A stretch of 64,000 bases of DNA from an uncultured Lachnospiraceae bacterium (GCA_900554415.1 USGU01000010.1:1-64000); one strand, 5' to 3'; counted from the first letter of the stretch, positions 14,932 through 24,542 are shown. The notes: generated from the sequence alone by a model not told the origin. Numbers and translations: made by a program.

Positions 14932-17760
14932 ATGAGAAAAATCTGGAAAAAAATAACGTCGTTAGTATTAGCAGTGTTACTTGTTCTGCCAACAATGGTT
15001 TCTCCGGTACTTGCAGCAGAAAAGGAAGCACCGGCAGAAGTGAAATCCTGCACATCTAATGGATTTATGACAGAGTATCTTGCTTTGGAATTTGAAGATA
15101 CTGACTGGATGAACAGTATTAGCAGTGTGACGGTAAATGACACACAATACACCAAAGGAACGATTAGTAGTTGGGGAGGTGACAGTGACGTATGGGAAGT
15201 AGGTTCTGTTACAGGAGCTTATGGAAGTTATACAGCACTGAAGCTTGTGAGCCCGACATCCTATCCTGCGACAATCAAAATTTCAGCAACAGGATATGAG
15301 AATCTTGAATTGAAGGTTACAAAGAATACATCTTCTTATCCATATACATATATTGCTACAGTGAACAAGACATCTTCAGGAGAAACACCTGCACCTGCCG
15401 AACCATCTAAGATTCAGCTGAGTCAGGTCAGCATTGGAACCGATTTCTTTGGGAATGACTGGGAACTTTCTTTTGTAAATGCAGATGGATATGTATCTAC
15501 AATTACCGGAGTGATTGTAAATGGAGAAGCCTGGGAAGCAACTTCATTTAGCCCGTCTGTAGGTGGAAAATATTATAAGAACAGCTCTGACAATAAACTG
15601 GTGTTCGCAGCAAAAAATTTTGCGGCAAGTGAATCAATTCCGGTATTGAAAAGTGGAGATGTAATTACAATTACGGCAAATGGATACGAAGATTTGACTT
15701 TTAAGTTTGTAATTGATACAAATGGGAAAGCAAGTTTGCAGGAAGATGATGGACAAGGTGACCCATATGAACTTCATGTAAAAATTGATGGTACTTTTGA
15801 AGCCGCCATCGTGGGACAGAAAGATTATGACGGTGTGTCCAGTGCCACGGTAAGTGGTTCAAGCAGCAATAAGAACAGTGCAGTAAAGGTTTACGGTGCA
15901 CTGACTGAAAAAGGAACAGAGCCGGCTGAAAGCGACTGGGAAGAATTAGATAATACAGCAAAAATTAATCTGAACGGAAGCAAATGCAGCGTGAGCATTG
16001 TACCGGATACAGCAAAGGGAACAGCGGAAGACAGTGACAGTGGAATGGAAGGCGTTTATATGACAATCAGCAGTGATTTGACGCTTAACGGAACACCAAA
16101 AGATGCAGGTTCCTATCTGATTTCGGTATCGATTACCGATATGCAGGGCCGTACAGCAGTCAGCAATTCACTTCCGTTCCGGATTTACACCGGTGAAGAA
16201 ACATTAGTAGACCAGATTAAGAAAGAAAATTTGAGACAATTTGCAAATGGACTCTATGCATGGGATATTATGGAGCCGTGGGCAATTAAGAACTTTGGAA
16301 GTAATGTGGAAGGCGAAACAGAAAGTGTTCGTGTTCCGGCAGATTTGGAAGTGTGGTATGGTTCTCATGAGAGTGGAATATATGGATATCTTGGATATGA
16401 TTTACCGTGGAAACAGGTGCTGAGCGGAGATATTCCACAGACACTTTATATTCCGGCTGGCTGCAATCTTACAATCGAAAACATGGAAATTTTAAGCAGT
16501 GTACATATTATTGTAGAAAATGGTGGAAAACTTACTTTATCTGATTCTGTAGTACAGGGCATTATTGATGTACAAAATGGCGGTACATTTTCTATGAATT
16601 ATGATGCTTATAACAGTAGATTTACTACGGGTGCTTCTGTTTGTGGACAGATTCGTCTGGCAGATGGAGCAATTCTGGAAAATGCAGCCATTTATTCTCA
16701 TGCAAATTATCTTGCAAATGGAGATTTGAAAGACCGTACTACATCGGAACCAGTGGTAACTGCAACTGGAAATGTTATAATTAAAGGCAATGTATTTATT
16801 CAGGGTGATGAAGCAGGAAGTGAAATTGGACAGACTGCGTTACGTGTAAAAGATGGCACCTTGACACTGGAAGACGGAGCAACACTTGCTGCATTTGGCG
16901 GCGGTGGAAATGTACTCCTTTATGCAGAAGGTGGAGCTGCTCTGGAATTGGATAATGGAGTTGTTACAGGAAATGGTAAGCTGATTACAGTTGGTGGTGA
17001 TGTACTCTGGGGCAACGGAGGAACTGCCGTCAAAGGAAATGGAGTTATTTCTACAAGTGAATCATTCCTTCAGGGGTCAACCTCACGTACTTCTAAAAAT
17101 GCAGAGCCGGGAAAAGCAACAGATGGTAACGTAAAAGTGACAAGTGCAAAAAGACATGTAGAAGATGGTACACAAATTGGAAATGAAGTACAGGATGACC
17201 CATTGGAAGATTTGTACTGGAAGACCGGAATTGATGCAACACCAAACCTTGGTGTATATGAAACAGAGCAGGCAACAAACAGTTTTGCAATAGTAGAAAT
17301 TCCAGATGCTGTTTATACAGGAGAAGACTTAAGACCAAATATCGTTGTGAAAGATGAAGAACTGGTTCTTACAGAAGGAACAGATTACACACTTTCTTTC
17401 CTGAAAGAAGATGGAACAGAAGTGACGGGTGAACTGAAAGAAGCCGGAACTTATACTGTAGTTGTAAACGGTATTGGAAATTATGCCGGACTTTCACAGA
17501 GAGCAACTTTTACAATTAAACAGGAAACACCAAATCCGGACAACGGAAACACGAATCCGGATAATGGAAATACCAATCCGGGAAATACAACCAATAATAA
17601 CGGAAATGGAAACAATAAGAATACTGGCGCAAAGACAGCAAACACATCTAAGAGTGTTCAGACTGGTGACAGCAGTAATTTCATATTGTGGATTTCGTTG
17701 ATGGCACTGGCTTGCGGAGCTGTTGCGGGAGTAATGTTAGTCGGTAAAAAGCATAAATAG
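14932..17760 (+). CDS. Large cell-surface protein with DUF1533-like domains and non-LPxTG sorting signal
   Basis: A 942-residue secreted protein. A signal peptide occupies residues 1-29 (VLAVLLVLPTMVSPVLAAEK). Two related domains follow at about 35-145 and 160-265, each ending in an ISATGYE/ITANGYEDLT strand, which is typical of DUF1533 (hemoglobin-interacting-like) domains; then a region rich in glycine-turn beta repeats (about 480-720) and an Ig-like MBG-type domain (about 785-860). A linker of NPDNGNT repeats leads to a C-terminal SVQTGD motif, a hydrophobic helix and a KKHK tail. This is a cell-wall sorting signal of the QTG(D) kind seen in Clostridia, not LPxTG. No enzymatic motif seen. 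Start follows AAGGAGGG. Confidence 0.8.
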   Translation: MRKIWKKITSLVLAVLLVLPTMVSPVLAAEKEAPAEVKSCTSNGFMTEYLALEFEDTDWMNSISSVTVNDTQYTKGTISSWGGDSDVWEVGSVTGAYGSYTALKLVSPTSYPATIKISATGYENLELKVTKNTSSYPYTYIATVNKTSSGETPAPAEPSKIQLSQVSIGTDFFGNDWELSFVNADGYVSTITGVIVNGEAWEATSFSPSVGGKYYKNSSDNKLVFAAKNFAASESIPVLKSGDVITITANGYEDLTFKFVIDTNGKASLQEDDGQGDPYELHVKIDGTFEAAIVGQKDYDGVSSATVSGSSSNKNSAVKVYGALTEKGTEPAESDWEELDNTAKINLNGSKCSVSIVPDTAKGTAEDSDSGMEGVYMTISSDLTLNGTPKDAGSYLISVSITDMQGRTAVSNSLPFRIYTGEETLVDQIKKENLRQFANGLYAWDIMEPWAIKNFGSNVEGETESVRVPADLEVWYGSHESGIYGYLGYDLPWKQVLSGDIPQTLYIPAGCNLTIENMEILSSVHIIVENGGKLTLSDSVVQGIIDVQNGGTFSMNYDAYNSRFTTGASVCGQIRLADGAILENAAIYSHANYLANGDLKDRTTSEPVVTATGNVIIKGNVFIQGDEAGSEIGQTALRVKDGTLTLEDGATLAAFGGGGNVLLYAEGGAALELDNGVVTGNGKLITVGGDVLWGNGGTAVKGNGVISTSESFLQGSTSRTSKNAEPGKATDGNVKVTSAKRHVEDGTQIGNEVQDDPLEDLYWKTGIDATPNLGVYETEQATNSFAIVEIPDAVYTGEDLRPNIVVKDEELVLTEGTDYTLSFLKEDGTEVTGELKEAGTYTVVVNGIGNYAGLSQRATFTIKQETPNPDNGNTNPDNGNTNPGNTTNNNGNGNNKNTGAKTANTSKSVQTGDSSNFILWISLMALACGAVAGVMLVGKKHK

Positions 17761-17810
17761 AGAAGATAAAATATAGAAAAATAAAATATAGTTTAAGAAT
17801 TGTTTAGGAA

Positions 17811-17876
17811 AAACCCTCTTGTTTGTTTAATGTGGATTGTTAGTATAATCTCAAAATCAGACAGGGGGTTTTTTAT
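17811..17876 (+). terminator. Probable terminator after the surface-protein gene
   Basis: AACCCTC near 17814 can pair with GGGGGTT near 17865-17871 across a long loop, followed by a T run. The loop length makes it weaker than the next hairpin. Confidence 0.4.
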
Positions 17877-17933
17877 TATGGGATTTTATCTTTTAATAGA
17901 GCGGTGTTAGTAGGATAATATATTGATAATATG

Positions 17934-17977
17934 AAAAGGATGTACTATCATCTAAAAAGATGTAGGTACATCCTTTT
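17934..17977. terminator. Strong hairpin before the ABC transporter operon
   Basis: AAAAGGATGTAC (17934-17945) and GTACATCCTTTT (17966-17977) are perfect complements, with an inner CATCT/AGATG stem (17949-17962). The T-rich end makes it a likely intrinsic terminator; it may also lie in the ABC leader, 66 bp before the start. Confidence 0.7.
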
Positions 17978-18042
17978 GTGTAAACTGCAATACAGCAAAA
18001 GGAAATATACTTCTAATAAGACAATATTTCAGAAAGAGGCAG

Positions 18043-19800
18043 ATGAGCAGGATGGACAGTAATGAGAAGATGAGACAAAAAAACAGCAGCGGATTTCGGG
18101 CCGACCATGTTCTTTCTTATTTTAAATTAGAATGGGCTGCACTGGCAACGGTCACGGTTTCCGGGCTGATTTATAATCTGGGTCTTTTAGCAGGTCCTTG
18201 GTTTGAAGGGAAAATGACAGGATGTCTGGTAGACATTCTGGGAAAGAAAGCAGTATTTAACGATATGCTGATATTGGTGCTTGGATATGTGATTGCAATA
18301 GCAGTAGTTCAGGTTTCCAGATATATCAAGCGTTTTTATGTGAGACGTTTTGCGAATAACGTAAATCGGAGAATGAAAGGCATCCTTTATGAAAATCTTG
18401 TCCATAAGAGCAGGGCAGAATTGGAAGAAGAAGGTGCCGGAAATGTAATGACGAAAGCTATTTTAGATGTGGATGACTGCGCAGAAGGAATGCGTAAATT
18501 TACCACGGAAATTTTTGACACAGGTGTGGCAATGGCAGCATACGCGGGCATGTTATTATATTATGACTGGCGGCTGGCAATTCTGAGTATGCTGTTTCCA
18601 CCAGTTTCTTATGTACTGGCAGAAAAGATGAAAACCATTGTACAGAGGACAGGAGCTGCTTATAAGCAGCAGTCAGGAATTTTGAGCGCGGCAACCTTAG
18701 ACAGAGCTTCCAATGCGATTACTTATCGCGTGTATGGACGTGAGCAGGAACGGAAAGAAGCTTATGAAAAAAATCTTTCTGACTATGAAAAATCTGCAGT
18801 GAAGGCAAACATCTGGAGTGTAGCACTGCCACCGTTATATCAGGTTATTTCTATGGGCGGTGTGTTATTTATCTTATATTTTGGAAGCAGAAATGTATTA
18901 GGACTTGGATGGAAAATGTGGAATGTGGCAACATTTACTACGTTCTTAGCATGCTTTAGCAAATTAGCTGTTAAATCTTCACATGCGGCCAAGCTGTTTA
19001 ATGCGGTCCACAAAGCACAGGTTTCATGGAAACGAATCAAACCGTTAATGAAAGAGGTGGATTCCGATGATGAAAGCCATGTGCAGAAAGCAGAAAATCT
19101 CGAAGTTTCCAATTTAAGTTTTGCATATCCCGGAGGCGAAAAGATTTACGAAAATCTTTCCTTTACAGCAGAACCTGGACAGATTATCGGAGTAACAGGA
19201 GCCGTGGCCTGCGGAAAGTCTACGCTTGGAAAAACATTTCTCTGCGAATACCCTTATGAGGGAAGTATTAAGTTTGGCGGAAAAGAACTGCGTGATATGG
19301 AAAATGCAGTGCAGACAGGAGTAATCGGTTATCTGGGGCATGACCCGGAATTATTCGATGACAGTATTAAAAATAATGTGCTGCTTGGTGACGAAGCAGA
19401 TGTGGATACTTATCTCAAGGCAGTTTGTTTTGATGAGGAAGCAGAGTCTATGGAAGAAGGTGTCGACACCATTGTTGGAAACAGTGGTGTCCGGCTCTCT
19501 GGCGGTCAGGCGCAGCGACTTGCACTGGCAAGAACCTTATGCCATAAGAAACCGGTGCTGATTTTGGATGACCCATTTTCCGCTTTGGACAGAAAAACAG
19601 AAGAACAAGTCTTTCAGAATCTGAAGGCTTTGGCAAAGGACAGTATTGTGCTGATTTTGTCCCACAGACTATATTTATTCCCGGAAATGAATCAGGTAAT
19701 CTGGATGGAAGATGGGAAGGCAGCAGTTGGCACACATGAAAGCATTAAAAAAGCTTATCCAGAATATGCAAAACTTTATGAGGTGCAGGCAGATGCGTAG
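18043..19800 (+). CDS. ABC exporter half-transporter (first subunit of a heterodimer)
   Basis: 585 residues: six membrane helices (about 30-320) and a nucleotide-binding domain (about 350-585). Walker A is GAVACGKST, the signature LSGGQAQRLALAR is canonical, Walker B LILDDPFSALD has Asp where the catalytic Glu is expected, and the H-loop is SHR. In asymmetric exporters such as TM287/288 the subunit with Asp forms the degenerate ATP site, so this gene is the non-catalytic-site partner. Start ATG 18043 follows AGAGGCAG; ATG 18052 is possible. It overlaps the next gene by 8 nt. Substrate unknown. Confidence 0.92.
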   Translation: MSRMDSNEKMRQKNSSGFRADHVLSYFKLEWAALATVTVSGLIYNLGLLAGPWFEGKMTGCLVDILGKKAVFNDMLILVLGYVIAIAVVQVSRYIKRFYVRRFANNVNRRMKGILYENLVHKSRAELEEEGAGNVMTKAILDVDDCAEGMRKFTTEIFDTGVAMAAYAGMLLYYDWRLAILSMLFPPVSYVLAEKMKTIVQRTGAAYKQQSGILSAATLDRASNAITYRVYGREQERKEAYEKNLSDYEKSAVKANIWSVALPPLYQVISMGGVLFILYFGSRNVLGLGWKMWNVATFTTFLACFSKLAVKSSHAAKLFNAVHKAQVSWKRIKPLMKEVDSDDESHVQKAENLEVSNLSFAYPGGEKIYENLSFTAEPGQIIGVTGAVACGKSTLGKTFLCEYPYEGSIKFGGKELRDMENAVQTGVIGYLGHDPELFDDSIKNNVLLGDEADVDTYLKAVCFDEEAESMEEGVDTIVGNSGVRLSGGQAQRLALARTLCHKKPVLILDDPFSALDRKTEEQVFQNLKALAKDSIVLILSHRLYLFPEMNQVIWMEDGKAAVGTHESIKKAYPEYAKLYEVQADA

Positions 19801-21505
19801 TAAAAAGAGTGTAAGCAGCGTTATATGTCAGACCGTAAAAGAACAGAAATGGTTGTCCTGCGGCATTTTAATTGCAGTAATCGGAGCAATCGTGACAGCA
19901 TTATTGCCGCCTCTGATATTAGGAAATATCATAGATACCATTACAGATGGAAACAAAATTGTTTATAGTGCTATTTTATTATATTTTGCTTTAACGGTTT
20001 TAACCGGAGTAACCGAGAGCTTGAGAGAGGGACTTCTGATTCAATTTGGACAGAAAATCACCCACGCGCTCAGAGAAAGCCTGATGGAAAAATATACCCA
20101 TCTCACAGCAGATGTGTTGACAAAGCAGGAGCCGGGAGCAGTGGTTTCCAGATTTGTAGGAGATGTAGATACGGTAGAGAATCTGTTTACTTCGGGAATT
20201 ATCAGTATGGTTGCAGATACCTGTAAGATTGTCAGTATTCTTGCAGTCATCTGGTTTCGGAATAAAGGACTGGCATTTGTGCTCCTTGTACTTCTTCCGT
20301 TTCTGTTTTGGTTTACACGGGTAGTCCAGAAAAATATGCTGGCAGCCCAGATTGAAAACAGACGTGCAGTGGGACGTGCATCGGGACATGTGCCGGAGAC
20401 ACTTCATAATATCAGAACCATCCACAACCTTGATAAAGAAACCTATATGGCTAAGCAATATGACAAATATATAGAAGACAGTTATCGGGCAGTGGAGAAA
20501 ACAAACTTTTATGATGCCATTTATTCTCCGGTGATTCTGATATTAAATGCGGTAGTTGTGGCAGTAGTTATGCTTTTCTCCGCCTCAGGAAATACAGAAG
20601 TGCTACGGATTTTTGGCATGTCAGCAGGAACAGCAGTTGCAGTAATTAATTATATTTCACAAATTTTTACACCGGTGGAAAGTCTGGGAATGGAAATCCA
20701 GACTATACAGTCCGCCATTGCCGGAGTGCATAGAATTAACGAATTTTTCGGATTAGAAGAACTTCCGAAGAAAAATGAGCAAACCGAAAAAACAGATAAT
20801 ACCGAAAAAACGGATAATACAGAGAAAGCAGATAAATTCGAACAAAAGGAACAAATGAAACAATCCGAGCAAACGGGAAAGAATATATTGGTTGAATTTT
20901 CGGATGTAACGTTTGCATATGATGACCGCAATGTATTTGAAAATCTGAGTTTTCAGGTAAATGAAGGCGAACAGGTGACTCTTTCTGGCAGAACTGGAGC
21001 GGGAAAGAGTACCATATTCAAATTATTACTTGGACTTTACACGCCAAAAGAAGGGAAAGTAATGATTGATGGTAAGGCGGCAGATGCGATTACAGATTCT
21101 GAAAAACGAAAACTGTTTGGTTATGTAGAACAATCCTTCCATATGGTTCCGGGAACAGTGAAAGACCAGATTACACTGTATGATGAAATGATTACAATGG
21201 AAGATGTCCGGGAAGCAGCAGAAGTAGCCGGACTGGATGAAGCAATTTCACATCTGGAGAAGGGCTATGATACCGTGTGTACGCAGGGCATTTTTTCACA
21301 AGGACAATGGCAGCTTCTTTCCATTGCAAGAGCAGCAGTTGCAAAACCGAAGCTATTGCTGCTTGATGAAATTACAGCGAATCTTGATGCGCAGACAGAA
21401 AAAGAGGTTCTGCAGGCACTGAAACGAGTCAGCACAGGCAGAACCGTCATTTCTATTTCGCACAGGGTAAATGCGGAAACAGGGCGTCTGATTAAGATTG
21501 GGTAA
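19793..21505 (+). CDS. ABC exporter half-transporter (second subunit of a heterodimer)
   Basis: 570 residues with an exporter membrane domain and an NBD. Walker A GRTGAGKST, Walker B LLLLDEITANLD with the catalytic Glu, H-loop SHR. The signature is FSQGQWQ rather than LSGGQ, the expected deviation in the partner whose signature faces the degenerate site. Between membrane domain and NBD (about residues 318-352) lies a charged linker built from repeated EKTDNT units, unusual for this family. I chose ATG 19793 (after GAGGTGCAGG) rather than the longer frame at 19712, which would overlap the upstream gene by 89 nt. Together with the previous gene it forms one multidrug- or peptide-type exporter. 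Confidence 0.92.
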   Translation: MRSKKSVSSVICQTVKEQKWLSCGILIAVIGAIVTALLPPLILGNIIDTITDGNKIVYSAILLYFALTVLTGVTESLREGLLIQFGQKITHALRESLMEKYTHLTADVLTKQEPGAVVSRFVGDVDTVENLFTSGIISMVADTCKIVSILAVIWFRNKGLAFVLLVLLPFLFWFTRVVQKNMLAAQIENRRAVGRASGHVPETLHNIRTIHNLDKETYMAKQYDKYIEDSYRAVEKTNFYDAIYSPVILILNAVVVAVVMLFSASGNTEVLRIFGMSAGTAVAVINYISQIFTPVESLGMEIQTIQSAIAGVHRINEFFGLEELPKKNEQTEKTDNTEKTDNTEKADKFEQKEQMKQSEQTGKNILVEFSDVTFAYDDRNVFENLSFQVNEGEQVTLSGRTGAGKSTIFKLLLGLYTPKEGKVMIDGKAADAITDSEKRKLFGYVEQSFHMVPGTVKDQITLYDEMITMEDVREAAEVAGLDEAISHLEKGYDTVCTQGIFSQGQWQLLSIARAAVAKPKLLLLDEITANLDAQTEKEVLQALKRVSTGRTVISISHRVNAETGRLIKIG

Positions 21506-21914
21506 TAGCCTCTTTCATAGACTTTACATATGCACCGATATATTCAGGAGCATCCTGTCCGTATTGTTCTAACAGCTTGATAATAGCGGAGCCTACGATA
21601 GCACCATCGGAAATATCAGCCATCTTTTTTGCCTGGTCAGGAGTGGAAATACCAAATCCAATTGCACATGGGATATTGGTATTTTCACGAACAACTTTGA
21701 CGATGGAGGCAAGGTCCGTTTTAATTTCACTTCTGGTTCCGGTTACACCGAGACTGGAAACAATATAGAGAAATCCTTCTGCTTCTTTCGCAATCATTGC
21801 AATCCGGTTTTCCGATGTAGGTGCAATGAGGGAAATCAAATCTACGTCATATTCATGGCAAAGTGGGAGAAATTCTTCTTTTTCTTCATATGGTAAATCA
21901 GGAAGAATCAGACC
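21492..21914 (-). pseudogene. trpA: Truncated tryptophan synthase alpha chain (C-terminal half)
   Basis: Reading the minus strand, about 140 codons without a stop match the C-terminal half of TrpA: GLILPDLPYEEKEEFLPLC, then LISLIAPTS, SSLGVTGTR, AIGFGIS and DGAIVGSAIIK are all characteristic. Similarity stops abruptly upstream of the GLILPDLP stretch, near 21914-21925; the N-terminal half with the catalytic Glu and Asp is absent, and no other trp gene is near. There is no start codon with a ribosome site (the first in-frame start is TTG 21839). The relic overlaps the end of the ABC gene by 14 nt and its broken end adjoins the promoter of the next gene, marking a deletion or rearrangement junction. 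Confidence 0.9.
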
Positions 21915-21932
21915 ATAGAGTGCGAGAAGAAA

Positions 21933-21959
21933 TTGACATTTTTTGGATAATCATATAAG
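21933..21959 (+). promoter_or_regulatory. Possible promoter of the Lon-like ATPase gene
   Basis: TTGACA (21933-21938) is followed by TATAAG at 21954-21959 with a short 15-bp spacer. It lies right at the trpA break point. Confidence 0.3.
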
Positions 21960-22006
21960 GTGGAGGCAGAGAGTAAATAGTTGTTGGAAAAGAGGAGATT
22001 TAAATC

Positions 22007-23488
22007 ATGCCAGTTTTTGATTTTAAACATACGCCGGATGAGAAGAAGCCTGCGGAATGTACATTTACCACGTTCTGCTCAAATGAAACAGAGGCAACAC
22101 CGGAGAAACCGATGCTGATTCTGGATAACAGTATCCGAAAGTGGAAGCACCATTCCCATGGTATTTTTACTAATCCAAACAGCAGAACATCTTTCGAGTT
22201 TAACGAGGAAGATGGAACGGTAAGTGCAGATATTCTTCAGGTAGATGCACGTTTTGTAAGTCTGCTGAAATGGCTCGGGGAAAATCGGATTAATGTGCGT
22301 CTTTCCGGGGAAAACCGGGAAGAAGGTTATGCGGTATATAAGATTCGTGAAATTGCATTTGGAGGTTCCACCAAGCTTTCAGCGGAAGATGGATTTTTAC
22401 AGTTTATGATAGAGCGGCTTCTTGCAAGCAATGCACCGACAGAGGACGTGATAGACGAGGAACAGGAAGAAGATGGGGACAGCATGAAGCTGACAAGTAT
22501 TCCGAGTATCACGGATTTTATGAATTGCGCGGGAAGAACGCTGCCTGACAATATCCGTCTCTGGGCAAGAAGAAATCTTGCCGTGGCAAAATCCCATGAG
22601 GTGTCACCGGAAGAAAGACGCCACGCACAGAGAGCTCTTTCTATTATGATGAATATTCAGTGGAAAAATAATTATTTTGAGTCTATTGACCCTGATGAGG
22701 CAAGACGGATTCTGGATGAAGAGCTTTATGGAATGGAACGTGTAAAACAGAGAATTATTGAGACGATTATTCAGATAAACAGAACCCATACGCTTCCGGC
22801 ATACGGTATCCTGCTTATTGGTCCTGCGGGAACGGGAAAATCGCAGATTGCTTATGCGGTTGCCAGAATTTTAAAGCTTCCGTGGACAACTCTGGATATG
22901 AGTTCTATTAATGACCCGGAACAGCTTACCGGAAGTTCTCGTGTTTATGCCAATGCAAAGCCAGGAATTATTATGGAAGCTTTTGCGGCAGCAGGAGAGT
23001 CTAATCTGGTATTTATTATCAATGAGCTGGATAAAGCTGCTGGAAAAGGAAACGGAAATCCTGCGGATGTCCTTTTAACGTTGCTTGATAATTTAGGATT
23101 TACGGATAACTACATGGAATGTAATGTGCCAACCGTGGGCGTTTATCCGATTGCTACGGCAAATGACAAAGACCAGATTAGTGCACCACTGATGTCACGT
23201 TTTGCAGTGATTGATATTCCAGACTATACACCGGAAGAAAAGAAAGTGATTTTTGCGAAATTTGCACTTCCAAAAATTCTTAAGAGAATGAGCCTCCGGG
23301 AAAATGAGTGTACGATTACCGAAGATGGATTAGACACCGTAATTGAACTATACTCAGGTACTTCGGGAATCCGTAATCTGGAGCAGGCGGCAGAACATAT
23401 TGCGGCAAATGCACTTTACCAAATCGAGGTGGAACACGTAAAAGAAGTTGTGTTTGACGGAGAAGCAGTACGAAAATTGCTGTCTTAA
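22007..23488 (+). CDS. Lon-like AAA+ ATPase without protease domain
   Basis: A 493-residue protein. Residues about 230-490 align with the Lon AAA+ module: YGMERVKQRIIETI, Walker A GPAGTGKS (about 271-278), a Lon-like pore segment (GSSRVYANAKPGIIMEAF), sensor 1 IATAND, the arginine-finger region APLMSRF and sensor 2 SGIRNLEQ. The Walker B motif reads VFIINELDK, with Asn339 where Lon has Asp, while the adjacent Glu340 is kept. The S16 protease domain that follows in Lon is absent; the protein ends after the AAA+ lid. The N-terminal 230 residues are not recognised. It could be a chaperone or remodelling factor with altered ATP turnover. Start ATG 22007 has GAGGAG upstream. Confidence 0.8.
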   Translation: MPVFDFKHTPDEKKPAECTFTTFCSNETEATPEKPMLILDNSIRKWKHHSHGIFTNPNSRTSFEFNEEDGTVSADILQVDARFVSLLKWLGENRINVRLSGENREEGYAVYKIREIAFGGSTKLSAEDGFLQFMIERLLASNAPTEDVIDEEQEEDGDSMKLTSIPSITDFMNCAGRTLPDNIRLWARRNLAVAKSHEVSPEERRHAQRALSIMMNIQWKNNYFESIDPDEARRILDEELYGMERVKQRIIETIIQINRTHTLPAYGILLIGPAGTGKSQIAYAVARILKLPWTTLDMSSINDPEQLTGSSRVYANAKPGIIMEAFAAAGESNLVFIINELDKAAGKGNGNPADVLLTLLDNLGFTDNYMECNVPTVGVYPIATANDKDQISAPLMSRFAVIDIPDYTPEEKKVIFAKFALPKILKRMSLRENECTITEDGLDTVIELYSGTSGIRNLEQAAEHIAANALYQIEVEHVKEVVFDGEAVRKLLS

Positions 23489-23603
23489 AAAATATAGATG
23501 CCAGAAATCAAGGCAAAAATATTTTATAGGAGGACAAAAGATTGCGGAAGAATAAAGTTTCTTGTATAGTAAATGCATAAGAAACGGAAAAGGAATAGTT
23601 AAA

Positions 23604-24473
23604 ATGCAATATAAACGGAAACTTAAAGCAGGTGTGATTCTGGCAGTGCTTATCTGCCTGACTGGATGTGGGGCGAAAGTCCCCAAAACTGCATCTTCTG
23701 CGGGAAATATAAATTTTGTGGCGAGCGGTCATTCTAATGTTAGTTCTATAATAGAACAGACGAAAACAGCCGCCAGACAAAAGGCAGAAGAAGTGGCAGA
23801 GCAGATTAGAGTGGAACAGGAACAGAAAAATCCACGAAAGGGATATCTGATTGCAATTGATGCAGGACATCAGGCGCAGGGAAACAGTGAAAAAGAGCCG
23901 ATAGGACCGGGAGCAACGGAAAGTAAGGCAAAAGTAGCAGGCGGTACAAGAGGTGTGGCTACAGGAATTCCGGAGTATGAACTGACCCTTCAGGTGTCAT
24001 TAAAATTAAGGGATGCGCTTGAAGAAAAGGGCTATCAGGTTCTGATGATACGGGAAACCAATGATGTGAATATTTCAAATGCAGAGCGTGCAACCATGGC
24101 AAATGAAGCTGGGGCGAATGCATTTATCCGTATTCATGCAGACGGCTCGGAGAGCAGCAGCGCAGCAGGAATGATGACGATTTGCCAGACTCCATCCAAT
24201 CCTTATAACGGGGAACTTTACCAGCAAAGCAGAGCTCTGGCCGACTGCATTTTAAATCAGACAGCAGCGGCAACCGGAGGTGTAAAGCGGAATGTCTGGG
24301 AAACAGATACCATGAGCGGGATTAACTGGGCAAAAGTGCCGACCACGATTCTGGAAATGGGATTCATGACCAATCCTTCCGAGGACCAACAGATGGCTTC
24401 CGATGATTATCAGATGAAAATTGTGGAAGGGATTGTAAAAGGAATGGATGCATTCTTTGGGATAGAAGAATAA
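23604..24473 (+). CDS. N-acetylmuramoyl-L-alanine amidase (Amidase_3) lipoprotein
   Basis: A 289-residue lipoprotein that cleaves the amide between muramic acid and L-alanine in peptidoglycan. Signal and lipobox: VILAVLICLTGCG, with Cys as the lipidation site. The Amidase_3 fold shows the zinc ligands in IDAGHQ, the Glu in PEYELTLQVSLKL, and RIHADGS, ending with TTILEMGFMTNPSED, where the catalytic Glu sits. An insertion GPGATESKAKVAGGTRG between the first ligand and the Glu is usual in lachnospiral homologues. Start ATG 23604 was preferred over TTG 23562 because the lipoprotein signal fits it and AAAAGGAA lies upstream. Confidence 0.9.
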   Translation: MQYKRKLKAGVILAVLICLTGCGAKVPKTASSAGNINFVASGHSNVSSIIEQTKTAARQKAEEVAEQIRVEQEQKNPRKGYLIAIDAGHQAQGNSEKEPIGPGATESKAKVAGGTRGVATGIPEYELTLQVSLKLRDALEEKGYQVLMIRETNDVNISNAERATMANEAGANAFIRIHADGSESSSAAGMMTICQTPSNPYNGELYQQSRALADCILNQTAAATGGVKRNVWETDTMSGINWAKVPTTILEMGFMTNPSEDQQMASDDYQMKIVEGIVKGMDAFFGIEE

Positions 24474-24482
24474 ATAAAAAAG

Positions 24483-24522
24483 AAAAATCCCATCGCATTA
24501 ACTTAGTGTGATGGGATTTTTG
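24483..24522 (+). terminator. Bidirectional terminator between amidase and MATE genes
   Basis: AAAAATCCCATC (24483-24494) pairs with GATGGGATTTTT (24510-24521); A- and T-rich flanks allow use from both converging genes. Confidence 0.9.
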
Positions 24523-24542
24523 TCAAATTGCTCCTGGCATCA

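Noticed and set aside
23528..23580. 12-codon leader frame (AGGAGG then TTG) before the amidase
   Set aside because: Good spacing but no repeated control codons or alternative stems; too little to call a leader peptide.
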